Source of the DNA: Trogon surrucura
Lineage: Eukaryota > Chordata > Aves > Trogoniformes > Trogonidae
DNA: 64,000 bases
Assembly: GCA_020746105.1 (NCBI GenBank)
Contig: CM036642.1
Span: 5,735,501 to 5,799,500 of the forward strand
Direction: 5' to 3'
Below the pieces are notes generated by a model. The model worked only from the letters and a program-made list of their open reading frames with translations, did not search any database and had not been told where the DNA came from. Shown here piece after piece: positions 38,001-50,270 of the stretch; position 1 is the first letter of the stretch; each line of letters starts with the position of its first letter. The position numbers were made by a program, and so were the translations under genes.

Positions 38001-39600
38001 CGCCGCTGGCTCGAGGGGCTGTGGGACGCGGCTCTTGGTTTAGGGCATCTTGCTTCTCCCAGAGTTGGAGCCTCTTCTTTTCACTCAAGTGCAGGTGTTC
38101 GCTCTAGATCTGAAGATGAGGAAGGGGTTTCTGTGCTCTTTTGGAAGTTGAAGGTCTCTCGAAGGACGAGGCATCAGGGCTGAAATAGCCCTCCTTAGGG
38201 CAACACACCCTTGCTAGCACAGATTCTTACCTCAGCTTGGGAGAATTTGCAGTTTGGGGGGATCTCTGGACTTTCTCAGGGGTTTGGGGAAGATGTAGGA
38301 AGAGTTTTAAGTACGTATTTTCCCCAAAGGCTCTAATACTTTGTTGGAAATGCTCCATTCGCTAACATCTGTGCAAATTAAAACCTTCCTTTGCTTTTGG
38401 AGTGTGCGTTTGGGGGTTTTTCCTCTTCTTCTGCGTTCTGCCTCTGAAAGGGGAATAGATTAAAAAAAAAAAAAGACGCACAACAAACCAGGGAGAGGGG
38501 AAGAAATCTGTCCCCTTTTCCCTCCTTCCCATCTGCCGTTTCATCACCAGCTGTTTGTCCTTAAGCCTGGATTACAGCCTCTCCATCAGCCTGGCGCACC
38601 CACCCTGTGCGGGGCGGGGGGGCCTTTGTGCCCACTTCAAAGCCGAGGCCGCGAAGATCTTGGTGGGGTTCGAGGCCTCCCCCTGCAGAAACCTTGGCTG
38701 CTTCTCTCCACGTGGGTCATCGGAGCCGCTGGTGGGGTTGTGCCCGTGGGGCGACAGGCTCGTGGAGGGGAGCTGCGACAGCAAAGAGCTGGTGGCGCTC
38801 GGTGGAGCAGGGAGACGACGCCGGGTTTTTAGGATGGGTGCCAGCTCTGCCTCTGTCTGGAAGAGCTGTAGGAGAAGTCAGCATAAAACCTAGGGATTGC
38901 TTAACAAGCTCTTTAGTGCTACTGCATATGCTGAGCTCATCCAGGGAAGCCGTGGGTGCCAAGCCTTTTGACTGGTGGACTGAATGCCGTAGGACAGGGA
39001 GCCGTCAGTCCGCTCCCTCCCTCCAGGGAAAGGCTGCTGGGGGGTGGAAGGCGGCTCCGTCACTATTAATGATGCCAGCAGCAAACATGGACTATTCTTA
39101 GACACCTGTGTCAATCAGGGAGGACAAGAAAAAAGCAGAAACCCAGGGCTGCCAAGCGCAGCATCCAAAACTTTTTTTTTAGATTCATGCAGCTGCTGTT
39201 TCGGAGCGGGCAAAGTTCGGAGGGAAGCAGGGCAGGGTGAGCGCCCTGGCACAGAAGGCTGGAGCCCATTGAACCAGCTGGGATGGGGCTGAGGAGCTCG
39301 GGGCAGTCACGAAGGCCACGCGTCCGTTGGATCCCGCATCACTGGCAAAGGGGAGCCTCGTTACAGGAGGGCTAATCATTTACGAGCGATACGCCTAGGT
39401 GTGTGCCTCAAAGCTCCTTACGTCATGCCCCGGGTATGTGCATCGATTTCCTGGCTCTGGGCTGGGGGTGGCTCGGTCTCTGTGTCCCTGTGAGGACGAG
39501 CGCGGCGACGCAGCACGTGCCGATGGCACCCGGGTCTGACCGGGGAGAAGCCTAAAGCCTTAACTTAAAATAACTTCAATGCCCCTGCACCTCACAGTGT

Positions 39601-39620
39601 CCTCCTCCTCCTCCTCTCCT
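39601..39620 (+). repeat. (CCT)n microsatellite
   Basis: About five CCT/CTC units followed by CTCCT, flanked by ordinary sequence. Confidence 0.85.
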
Positions 39621-41887
39621 GCGCCTCTGAGCTCAGGCACGGGGTCCACCTCTGAATTTCCCCTCCGAAGTGGCTATTGATTTTCCTGACTAATGCACCG
39701 GGCCATGTCGTGCACCACACACCAAACAAAACAAAGAGAACTCAATCAGCCACTTAAACAGAAAAAAAAATCAAACAAAACCCACTGGCTTCCCATCACA
39801 GGCTGGGCAGATCATGCAGTTACAGCTTGAAAGGATTCCCATTGACCCACAGCACTCAGTTAAAATGAAGGCAGCAGCACAAATGCAGGCTGGAGATGCA
39901 GGCTCGGGAGAGCTCTTTCCTTACACAAAAAAAGAGAACATTTCTTCTTTTTTTCTTGTTACCTGCAAATGAGAACGAAATGCCGCTCTCCTCCGCTCTG
40001 TGCAGCGTTGCTCCAAGCGTACCAACTCTCGGCTCCCTTTTCCCGCAGCTAATAAGTAATCATGAGGAAGGTTTGTGGCCTTGTTTGTTTAGATTTGGCC
40101 CAGAAAATGTGCTTTTTTTCCCTCTCCTCCTCCCCCTTCCTCTTTCAGTAAAACGTTGGCTGAGATTTATTTGTAAGCCTGTAAATACAGAGTAAATAGC
40201 TTTAATTTAATTTATGGGGCTACCGTAAGAAAGTGTATCTGCAGGCAGGAATTCCACCAGCCTCTGCTGATCAGGAAAGTATCAGAGGATGCTGCTGGTG
40301 TTTTGGGGGTGAGCGTGGGGGGGTTTGTGGTGGTGTTTCTTATCCCCCCTCCCTTCCTAAGGAAGAAGCTTCTTCCTCGCCTTCTAGATGCTTCTGGAGC
40401 TTCGCTTGCAGGATGCTCTGGGCACAAGGCAGACCTCAGTGCGTGCGGGACGAGCTCCCTGTCCCCTCCGCGGGAGGGAGGTGCTGAGCAAGCTGGTCCT
40501 TGGCGGGGCTGGAGCTGCTTGTGTCCCGGTGGGCTCTGAGTAGACAGAGCCGGCGAGGATGTCTTCCCGCCTCCTGCCAGCCCGCGCTCCAGAAGAGGCG
40601 ATTTCCATATTTTCTCACGGCTCTCGGAGGCTTCCTGGTTTCTGGAAAATACTTGGCAGACGGGGCTTGTTGCCTGACTATTTCTATAAACAGCGTTCTA
40701 CAGAGATGTGACTGAGGTGCAGAGTTTTATGAATGGGGAGTGTTGGCGGCATATGGGAAGCAGCGCTGAGCCTAAAACCGTCGTGAGAGAAAAGGGAGGG
40801 GATGCCCTGAGCTGACGTTGCGTGACGGCTGGAGTGAGCGCGGTGGCTGCGTAACTGGGTGTAAGGGATGGCTCTTTCCACGAAACAGAAGCCGTGCCTA
40901 GAGCTGTTGTGCTTTGCAGAAGGACTAGGACAGTACCCAAAACCAGGCTGGCAGCATCCCTTCCCAGCCCTCTCACCTTTGGTGGCTGCTTTGCTCCCTT
41001 CGCTAGCCCTGTGCCGTAGGTTGCAGCCGCGTGCGTCCCCCTTCTCTTCATCTCAACCAACACGATGGGGAATTGCAAATGAGCTGTATCAGTTTTTTGA
41101 ATCCGCCTTCCCAGATTGCTGGTGACAGGGATTGGTGTGTGACCCGGTCCGCTGTCTGTCCCGGACCGAGGAGCAGCAGTGGCACCATCCCGGCTGCTTT
41201 GGGAAAGACGGGGCTCTGATGAAACGGGGTGGCTGTGCCGCGTCCTCTCTTCTAGTGCTGTCCTGTCCCTCTCCCTTCCCTCCCAGCCCCAGGGAGAAGC
41301 CGCTCCTCATCCCCGTGGAACTCTGTGAGGTCAGAGCGCTCCGTGGCTGCAAGCCCAGAGCAGGATGGGTGGGAACGCAGGCAGAGCTGGCAGCCCTGGC
41401 ACCTGAGCCAAGATGAATCTGGAAAAACGCCTCGCTGACGCAGGAGGCTTGCCATGCCCGGTTTCACCCCCGTAGCAGGGGCTGGCCCTCTCCCAGTTGA
41501 TCCTGTGCTGCTTCTGCTCCCCCGCTTGCATGTGGGGCTGGTTCACTCCTCTGCCAGTGCCAAGCCCAGGGCTGCTGCGCTGCACGCGTGGCGTTGGGCT
41601 CCTCTGATTTGCCAACTGAGATTTGGTATTTTGCATCATTTTGTGAGGAGGTCACCCCCCTGCCCCAGCCCTCCGTCTCGTTTTGTTAGCTGCCTGGGCT
41701 AAGCCTGACAGCTCATTTAGAAGGGGCTGGTGCCCAGAGGTAGAACTTGCAAACAGATAACTTGGACCCGACGTGACAGTGTGCGGGAGACTGCAAAAAT
41801 ATTAAGTGACCTCACTGATGTGATGGTGACAATAGGAGTCCTGTCCTCGTTAGTTTTCCTTAAAAAAAGGCTTTGAGCTGTGCCCCC

Positions 41888-41900
41888 CCAGCAGAGGGAA
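41888..41900 (+). promoter_or_regulatory. CTCF-like core motif
   Basis: CCAGCAGAGGGAA is identical to the motif at 20412-20424 and in the same orientation. The preceding run of C residues fits the C-rich side of extended CTCF sites. Confidence 0.35.
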
Positions 41901-44859
41901 CAGCTTTCAGCACCCCCTCACTGCTGTGCTGCTGGCTGGGGGGTGCTAGGGGAGCAGACCCCCCTCCTCGCCCCAGCGTCCCCCACAGTTCCAGTGAGCA
42001 GCGTTCTCTGCTGTGGTTGTAGCAACTTCTAAGTTAATTCTGTTTACTTTTAACCCCAAGTATTTGCAGTACCCAAGCAAGTTGTCCTCTCCAGTGCAGA
42101 CCTTGATTATCTTGTTACGGTCAGAGCGTGTGTGGTGGTGGGTGAAGTAAATCCTCCTGGTCATTGAAGCTGTGTTGTGGGGGGGATGTACGAGGGAGGG
42201 ATGAGGGGGACGCCCCATCTAACATAGCCTGTCTCTTGGACGCCCTGTCCAGCAGTAAAGTCTGCCTGCTTATGGCTGCTCACCTGACAGAAAATCGAGT
42301 TACTCTACAATTCCAATCTCCCTTATTTAAGTGTTGCCTCATGGAGCTCTTGGGGGATGCGGGAACCCTTTCTTCCTCCCAGGCCGTAGTGAAGTGAGAC
42401 CTCAGGGGCAGCTGCTGAACGTCCGCAGAGAAATGCCGCCCGTCTGCCCAAGAGCAGAAAGTGATGACACCCTTCTCTGCTGGGGTGCGAGCGGGCTCCC
42501 ATTTTTCCTAATTAGTCATGATGTCTTGCCCATCACAGGAATAAATAGCAAGCTTTCCCTAAGGATGTGAGATGAGAAGTGCTATTTATCGTTGCTCTCA
42601 GAGGAAGCTGACAACATGACAGGTGAAATATCAGGAATAATTAAGAAAAATAAGGGCCTATGTACTTTATTGCACCACCAGCAGGGATGTACTGCCAGGG
42701 ACGGGTGCATCCTCCTGCATGTCCCCGCCCTGCCATCGGCCAGGTCGACCTCGTCTTTTCCGAGCCGCGCTGCTGTGTGTGAGCAGGCCCCTCTCTGGGG
42801 ACTGTCCCCGTCCTCATTTCCCTCGGCTTGGGGCTCCCGGGCTCAGCACCTGCAGCCGGCCAAAGGCACCTGCTCCGTGCAGTCGGAGGTCTTGGCTCCG
42901 AGATGCAAACATGTTGGGTAACAAATGTGTGCTTAGGAAATACCGCTTTCCAGTGAGCAATTTGTCTGGGAGGAAAGAAGGAAAACAAAAAGACTAGTAA
43001 CCCGTGTACGAGTTTTTATGAGTTGCTGGCTGCCAGAGGGTGGCCGGGAAGCAGATCCCACCCAGTGGTGTTGTCTGAGGGACTAGGGCTGGGCTTTAGC
43101 CAAGCTCTCGGCGACGCTGGGGAGAGCATCCCCTTGCCTTGACCCGGAGCTGCTCATGCCATCCCCCCCAGAACCGGTGATGGGCAACGTGCCGGCGTAG
43201 CAGAGCAGCGCCGGTGACCCGTTAGCCTTGTCCCTGGGTGCTCCTGGGTCTGCTCGGCCTGATGCCAGGCTCCATAGCCTGGTTGGGAAGTGAAGCTGCG
43301 GCCCGCCCGCGCTGGGAGATGTGTTTGCTTATGAGGCAGGACAGCTGGGGAGTGCGGGAACTGTATCTCCTCAAACAATGTGGAAATCTGATTACAGCAA
43401 GTGTCACTGGGCATCACTTAGCTCTTCCTCTGCAACCCCAGCCTCGCCTGACAGGCATAATAGATTTCCAGGATACATCCTGCGCCGCAATAAAATGCCT
43501 CGTCAAAAGTGCTTAAAATCCCTCAAGTTCCGCGTTTGCTAATCGCGTCTCTCGTCCGCTGGCTCTGGGGCCAACCGCCCCGCGTTAGGGCTCCTTGAGA
43601 CGACGCGGCAGCGTTCCCAGGCGGGTCAGTGAAACGAGCCTTTCTTTTGGGCACTTGGGAGCAAAGCACTTGTCCGTGGCGGTGCCCGTCTCGTCCCCTT
43701 TGACCGCGCTCCCCGGGTGCTGGGTGCTGGCTGCCGCTCGCTGGGAGGCTGCTGAAAGGGACCCTTTGTCAGGGGGAGGAGGGAGCCAGCGGCAAACAAC
43801 TCCCCAACTGGGAAACGCTGCTCTCGGGGCACTTATATTTAGCTCCCTTGCAGCACTGTCCCTTCAATTTATACTCGTGCTTTTGTCCCTTTTAACTACC
43901 GGCGCCCGGGGTCTAAAAGAGAAGGATACTGGTGAGGAATAGGCAGCGGCTGCTTGCGGAGGTGAAGGTATTTTTAACACAATGCCCGAGCAAAAGGAAT
44001 TTGTTTCCTCCAGCCTTCAGTCAAAATCGGTGCTGTGAAGGATCTCTGAAGGAAAGCGAAGCCCGGGCGCTTCGTTCTGCCCACAAAAGCGCTGCGTGCA
44101 GCGGGGGAAGAAGCAGAATCCCTTGCGAGAGCTGAAGAGGTGTGTTGGGAAACAAAGGGAGAGGCTCACCCTGGCGTGGTGGCCTGCGGTGACTCACGGA
44201 GATGGCAAGGTGCTGCGAGGGAGGCAGGCAAGCCACAGGCTTTAATTTGGAATATGCAGGGTGGCCGGGATCCCAGCCCAGCGAAACGAGAGGCTGAGGG
44301 CTGAGTTGCGATGAGAGCCAGGTCCTTGCCGACTCGTTTTGGCTCTTCTAAATAATTTATAGAGCGCTGTAGTACCTCCTGCTACAGCCTGCGTTCCCCT
44401 GAGGCTGTGCACTAGGGAAAAATGCCCAGAGCAGGCTTTGCATCTGTGAGATGATGCTTCAGAGCCTGACCTTGAGCATTTCTCACCTCCCCTTCAGATT
44501 CACGGACCGATGGGTCCCGCCTCTCCTCTGCGAGAGCCTCGGGGCGCAGAGGGACGGTGTCTGCTCGCTGTGGGCAAGGAGCAGGGTCTGCGAGGTGTGG
44601 GTCACGCTTCTGGCCGGATGAAGAGCAGTAGCAGGGGTCTGGCACTCGTGTTGCCTGTGGGGCGACGCCGGCTCTGCCCCTCGGCTCCCAGAGGGAGGGC
44701 GATCCTGCACGAGCAGCTCCTGGCACCCCTGCGAGAGGCATCACTCCCCTTCACCTGGGCTGGGTGTGCCCTCACAACTTACTCATCCTGCCAAGGAAAA
44801 GCCTTTTTCTCTCCCTTTGCTGTCTCCAAAATGTTTGCTTTTTTTATCAGTAGTAGCCG

Positions 44860-45260
44860 ACCGGTATCAAGCCCGACGAGTCTTGACTTTAACTGTGCGA
44901 TTCCTCAATTCTCCGAGCAAATAAGCCCAGATAAGACCCAGACCTTTGAAGCCAATTGTAATTTAATACAGCTTAAATTGTAAACATTGAACAGTTGCAA
45001 AGGAAGTATGATCAAAGCCATTGATTTCGGTGTAGTGACACAGTGTCTTTTTGAATAATTCCCAATAATGAGAAACTGTTAGAAAATTGAAACCTGTTTG
45101 CGGATATTATAAGCCTAAATGGTCAAACGAGTAATTATCAAGCTACTCATTTAAGCTCTGCATATGAAAAAGTAAGGAGTTCTTTACCATCGAGTGAAAA
45201 TGCTAGACTAAGCATTGTTTTTAGGTGAAATGTAAAAAAATTAAATAAATACTCAGGGTG
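44860..45260. promoter_or_regulatory. AT-rich candidate enhancer
   Basis: It contains the forkhead-type TGTAAACA at 44979-44986 and several CAATTG/TAATTT cores. The base composition changes abruptly from the GC-rich flanks. Confidence 0.3.
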
Positions 45261-47834
45261 GAGTGGAAGATGGATTTCTTCCGCGGGAAGCCCAGGGTGC
45301 TCACTGTGGAGAGCAAATAGCTTTTCCCAGACGGCATCGATGCCGTACTGCGTGGTTTCCATTGCGCCGCTTATGTTGCTTTTCTGGCCCGTGGATTAAT
45401 TTAGCGCGCTGACGAGCTGGACCGACGCAGCGTTTGGAGCCTCGAGCTGGGGCTGCGTGCCCTCACCCCACGATGTGTTTAATACGGGCTGTCTCTGGTG
45501 CTTTTAAAGCGCCCTTAATGCTGTGCTGACTCCCTCTTCACATTTTGCAGGGGCAAAGTCCACCAGTGAAGAGGTTTAAAGAAACGGAAGCGATTTGTTG
45601 CCGCTTCCCTGCGAGTGCGCGGCGAGGAGATGCTCGCGCCCGGCTGAGCGCGGCGCGTCCTCCTCTGCAGCACGGATCCCGCCCGTCGCGCTTCGCGGGG
45701 AGAAAATGGTTTCTCTTTTAAATTCTGCTGGGGCTGGGAGAGCGACTCTAACCTGGCGGGTGTAGGGTATCGGATGCCATTGGGCTTGTGTCATTCGTGG
45801 TATGGAGCTCTACAGCGCTGCAGTCGTGGCAGACGCAGGAATTTAGCGGTGCATGTGAAAATTATAGGCTGGAGGGCAAGCAAGCGAGGTTTCTAGTTTC
45901 CCCAGCACACAAAATACCTGCCTGATTACAGGCCCTGCGAAGGCTTCTAGACTTTCGAGGCTGTCTCTTCCCTGACAGGCATGTTCAGCGGGATGCTTGC
46001 CTACCCCCTGCGGAGACACCCCGCGCTCACAATTCAGGTCTGGCTGGGTTTTCACATGCAGCCGCGCCGCCTCTCAGCTGTCAGTATTTCAGTTGGGTCT
46101 CGTGGCTGCTGTTCAAAGCGCAAAAATAGGGTGGCCGAAAAATCAGGATGCAGCAGATAATGCTGCCCGTCGCATCAGGGCGACGCTGCCGCTCAGGGCA
46201 GAAAGCCACCGGTTATTGTTAATGCCAGGACCAGCTCAAAGTGGATGTCCTCAAAACACAGCCGCGCTCTTCCCCGGCCCTTCAGACAGAAATGAAAAGG
46301 CTTTCATGTTCTGCGGGGGTGGAGAGCACAATTTGTGATGACCTGGCTCCGGCTGGTATTCGAAAGGTCACTTTGAGTACGGCGCTATCTGAGCCCATTG
46401 ATTTTAAAAAAAAAAAAAAAGGCCCCAGCGCTGGAGGGGAGGGTGGAAAGCAAGGGAGAGGAAGCGAAAATAGCTCTGGCAACAGTGATTGTTTAAAACC
46501 AACAAAGAGGCACTGAAAGGCTCCCCGCTCGCCACTGTCAATAGCCACGGCAAGGGCGCTGCTGGCACGGCCGCCGCGGGGCTGCGCAGGGCGAGGAGAG
46601 GGGCTGGGGGCGTGCAGGGGATGGACGGGCGCTCAGAGCCCCTCCGGACACCCGTGGCTGTCCCACAGGTCGTGGTGATGCTGGCGTTTAAATCCAAACG
46701 GGTACGTGCCCTCCGACGCCGCGGGCCCCGCTCCCGGGGGGCCGCGAGCCCGTGGCAGCAGGATGCCCGGTGGGGCCACCGAGCTGCGCTCCTCCTGACC
46801 AAAATGTTGTCTGAGGACGGCGGGATCATTACCTTGAAAGCACTCGAGGCCGGGAAGGAAATGATTTGCCCTAAAGAGCTCAGCCAACTGCCAACTGGTT
46901 TGTGAGCATTAGTGAATAATAAGGAGCAAGAGCAGCATTAGCCCTGCGCCCGCGCAGTCATCTGTCACGTAACAAGGGAGCTATCGGCACGTTGTCATGT
47001 TTCAAACACTGCCGATCAATGGGGTTTTTTTCTAAAAAAACAATACTAAAGGCTCGCCCCGTGCATGCCCAGAGGCAGGGCGCTGGCCAGGCAGCTCCTG
47101 GCTGCAGAGCTCTGCCCTGGAAGGCTTGGTCAGACATTGCGTCAAGTAAATTGCTCCTCGTCAGGGGTTGGTCTCGGGATGGGAGAGAAACAGGAGTTGA
47201 GGGGAAAAGGGGTGGATGCTTCACTGATGGAGACCCAGACGCCATTTGCTCCATTGTCTTAATCCCCGCAGGGGACTGGACAGATCGATCCTGTGTGTGG
47301 GACGGGGATGAGGACAGCTGGGGGATGCTGGGGGTGGTCGCGCTGCCCACGGGAGCCGCGGGTCGCTCCGAGGCCACCATCTCCTCTGCTTGTGTCTCCG
47401 TGACGAGTCACGGCGTGCAGGGCCACGGGAGGACTCGGATGCGTGGCTGGGTTAGGCAGGGGGAGAGAGGGAGGCAGCGTCTCCTGTCTGGGTACCTGGT
47501 GGGAGGGTAACGACAGAGCAGAGGTGGCTGTTTGAGAGGGCTCCCACTGATGGGAACTTTGGAAAATGGTGTTTCCTTATTGACCCAGTGGGGGAGAGAG
47601 AACAAAAGGGTCTCTGCTGTTAAAGGGAGCAATGGGAACCCCTCTGCTCCGGGTGCTGTCCTGGGGTCAGTGGGACGTGCCCACGGAGGCAAAGCTCCGT
47701 GGTGGCGAAGGGGACTCGCAAAGTCACTTCGTGGGTTGATTCTTGCGTTTTTCCTGAGCTCTCCTCCAAGCTTTGGATGAAAACAAGGAGGTTTGAAGGA
47801 CTGAAATTCCCTGCAAAGCCTGGCCCAGAAATGA

Positions 47835-47867
47835 CCCTCCTCCTTCTCCTCTTCCTCCTCCTCCTCC
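47835..47867 (+). repeat. (CTC)n pyrimidine microsatellite
   Basis: Thirty-three bases of pure C/T, mostly CTC/TCC units. On the minus strand it encodes a Glu/Arg run in meaningless frames. Confidence 0.9.
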
Positions 47868-48009
47868 GGATTTTTTCCATCTTGTGCAGAAAAATGCAGC
47901 TGGTCAGCTTGACAAGTGGAAACCGTCGCTTTGTCATTAATGCGCAGCGCTGAAACAATGATGTATGGCTGGCGATAGATCATGTTGGGTTTCCGGAGAG
48001 CAGGGAAGA

Positions 48010-48290
48010 CGAAGGCATGAGACTAATTCATGATGCATGAACGCATTGATCTTCCTGGCTCTGAAAATACAATGTAATGAACCCCCGCTAACAGATCATT
48101 TTTATGCCACTGCACTTCACTAATATCTAATGATTTCACCTTGCTCTGAGATAAAATATAATTGTATGGGAGTTCCAGCTTTGTTCTTGAATACTCGCAT
48201 AGAGTTAACGAATTATGTTTTGCTCTGTAGCTGTCGGCGAGTTGAGACAAGCTTACAAAAGGCCGCAATTACCGGGCTCAGATGCATGTT
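48010..48290. promoter_or_regulatory. AT-rich candidate enhancer
   Basis: TTCATG (48027-48032) and CATGAA (48036-48041) form a palindrome around ATG. The following 250 bases are AT-rich with TAATGATTT and AGATAAAATATAATTG segments and contain no long coding-like frame. Confidence 0.3.
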
Positions 48291-49829
48291 TAAAACACCC
48301 CGTGTGTACGTACACGTGTGCGTGTGTTTGTATCTGCCGGGAACAGAAAGACGCTGTGCCCGGGGCTCGTGCGCGGGCACTGCCGCCGCCTTTAAGCCTG
48401 TTTTTTCTTTCAGGTCTTTTGCTTAAGAAAACAAGCTCGATGCCCCGAGTTCTTTGTATTTCACCCCAATGAAGGTGCACAGCGGGATTTTTCCTGCTTG
48501 TTAACTCACATGGAAACAAACCCCGTCCTGCTTTCGAGCCTGCCCCGGTGCCTGCTGTTTGTAGCTGTTTCTGGGGAGAAAAGGATGCTTCTTGGTGGAA
48601 ATGAGGGCGAGTGGGACGGGGAGGACGCGCGACCACTGACGTCTTGGCAGGGCTGGCAGCTCCACTTCAGGGAGAGGGATGGTCTCCCTGGCCCGGCAGC
48701 GCCAGGCTGGGCGTCCCCCCTGCAGGCACCCGTCCCCTCCTGTTTAGTTTGGTGTCGGGCAGCTCTTCTGGGGATGAGCGAGCGGCAAACTGCTGCTTGT
48801 CACGCGGCGTCTGCTGCGGCTGGGGTCCTGGCCCCCGACGGCGGCGTCTGAGCGCTACCGCAGAGCGAGAGATGAGCGGGAGTAGCAAATGTGAGTTGAA
48901 GGTGAAGATGTTTGTGGAGCCTTCAAAGGCGAGTCTGGCTGTTACAAAAGAAGTCAATGGAAATCTAACCGCTCTTGACAGTGAAAGCTGAAGTAATGTT
49001 GTACCTAATTTGAAATTCCCTCTAGGCTAAGTAAGACTTCTCCTTTCATGTGCGGTGTTTGTCTCCCTTCTGGGAGACCTTTCCTCTGTACCACGCTCGG
49101 TTACATGCGGTGTTGACAGATGATTAAGACACGAAGGCTCTGAAATCAGAGGAGCAGCCCAAGTTTTGCGTTGTGTGCTCAGGTGTTTACCCACAGCGTT
49201 TGGAGCCTCTCAGCCTGACTTTGAAGTTTGGGGCTCCGTGCCTCCTGCGGCTCGAGGTGTCTGGAGCCACGGAGGTGCTGCAGGCACCAACGAGCCGGAG
49301 TTGGACGAGCGCGATAGCAGAGGGGAACCCGCTCAGTTAGCGGTAGCGCTGTGCTTACGGTGGGTGATCTCACTGGGTTTGCCAGTGTCCCCAGGTGTTG
49401 CCTCACAAGTTGTGGAGATGAGGAGCAAAAGCGCCCACAAGCCGAGCTCCCTGTCCCCGCGCCCGGCAGACGTCGCCGGGGCACCCGCAGGAGCCGCGCT
49501 CGGCGCCGCGGCATCGTTTGGCCGCTTCCAGAAGGCAGGGCTGAGCCGTGCCGTCGGGACGGGCGGCTGCTCCCCAGCCCGCTCACCGGGGCCCACGCTG
49601 GGCTTTTGGGAATTGGGGTGGGGCGCGCGACACCCACGAGGCATCTTCTTGTGGGCAAGGTACGGCCTTTGAGGGGATCCAAAGGGCTTTCTTGCGTGTT
49701 TGTTTTTTCCCTTCTTGCGCCTCGCGCAAGCCGGGCTGTGGCTTCCCCCGGCGCTCGCCGTGATGGTTTACACCCTCCCCCTCCCCGTGATCTCCGTGTC
49801 TTGACTTTCGCAGGCGCTCCTCTCCTATA

Positions 49830-50270
49830 AGAATATTAACCACATTTAAAAAACACTTAAATGCTAATGCGAAACCTGAAAAGAGGATGTCAAATGCGAG
49901 AGGCGCTCTGAAGACATGATGTCTCTGTAGAAGGGTTTGACCCCGGTAATCTAATTTGCTTTACATTTAAAATGATACTTCATTCTCTTATTATAAGGCT
50001 CTGTGTCATTGGCTCATAAAGATTACAATTTCTTGTCTTCCAATTGTAATAAATCCAATTCAAGCACCCTCTTGATTTGAAATTTGTCACAACAACATGC
50101 AGAGGGCACAGTTCCCGAGTTTTATGGCGCGGGTGCATTAGAGACTCATCTGCAGGGAAGATGATGCAAGACTATGAAATGATTGTCCCTCTCCTTTCTC
50201 AGTTGGATTGGTGCTTAGAAAAAAATAAATAAAATCTAAATTATAGCTTATTCCTCATTATCCGGTAGTA
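49830..50270. promoter_or_regulatory. AT-rich candidate enhancer
   Basis: A long AT-rich block follows a GC-rich segment. It includes TAATCTAAT (49947-49955, a paired bicoid/homeodomain-like site) and a CCAATTGTAATAAA segment. No gene, RNA or repeat family is recognised. Confidence 0.3.
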
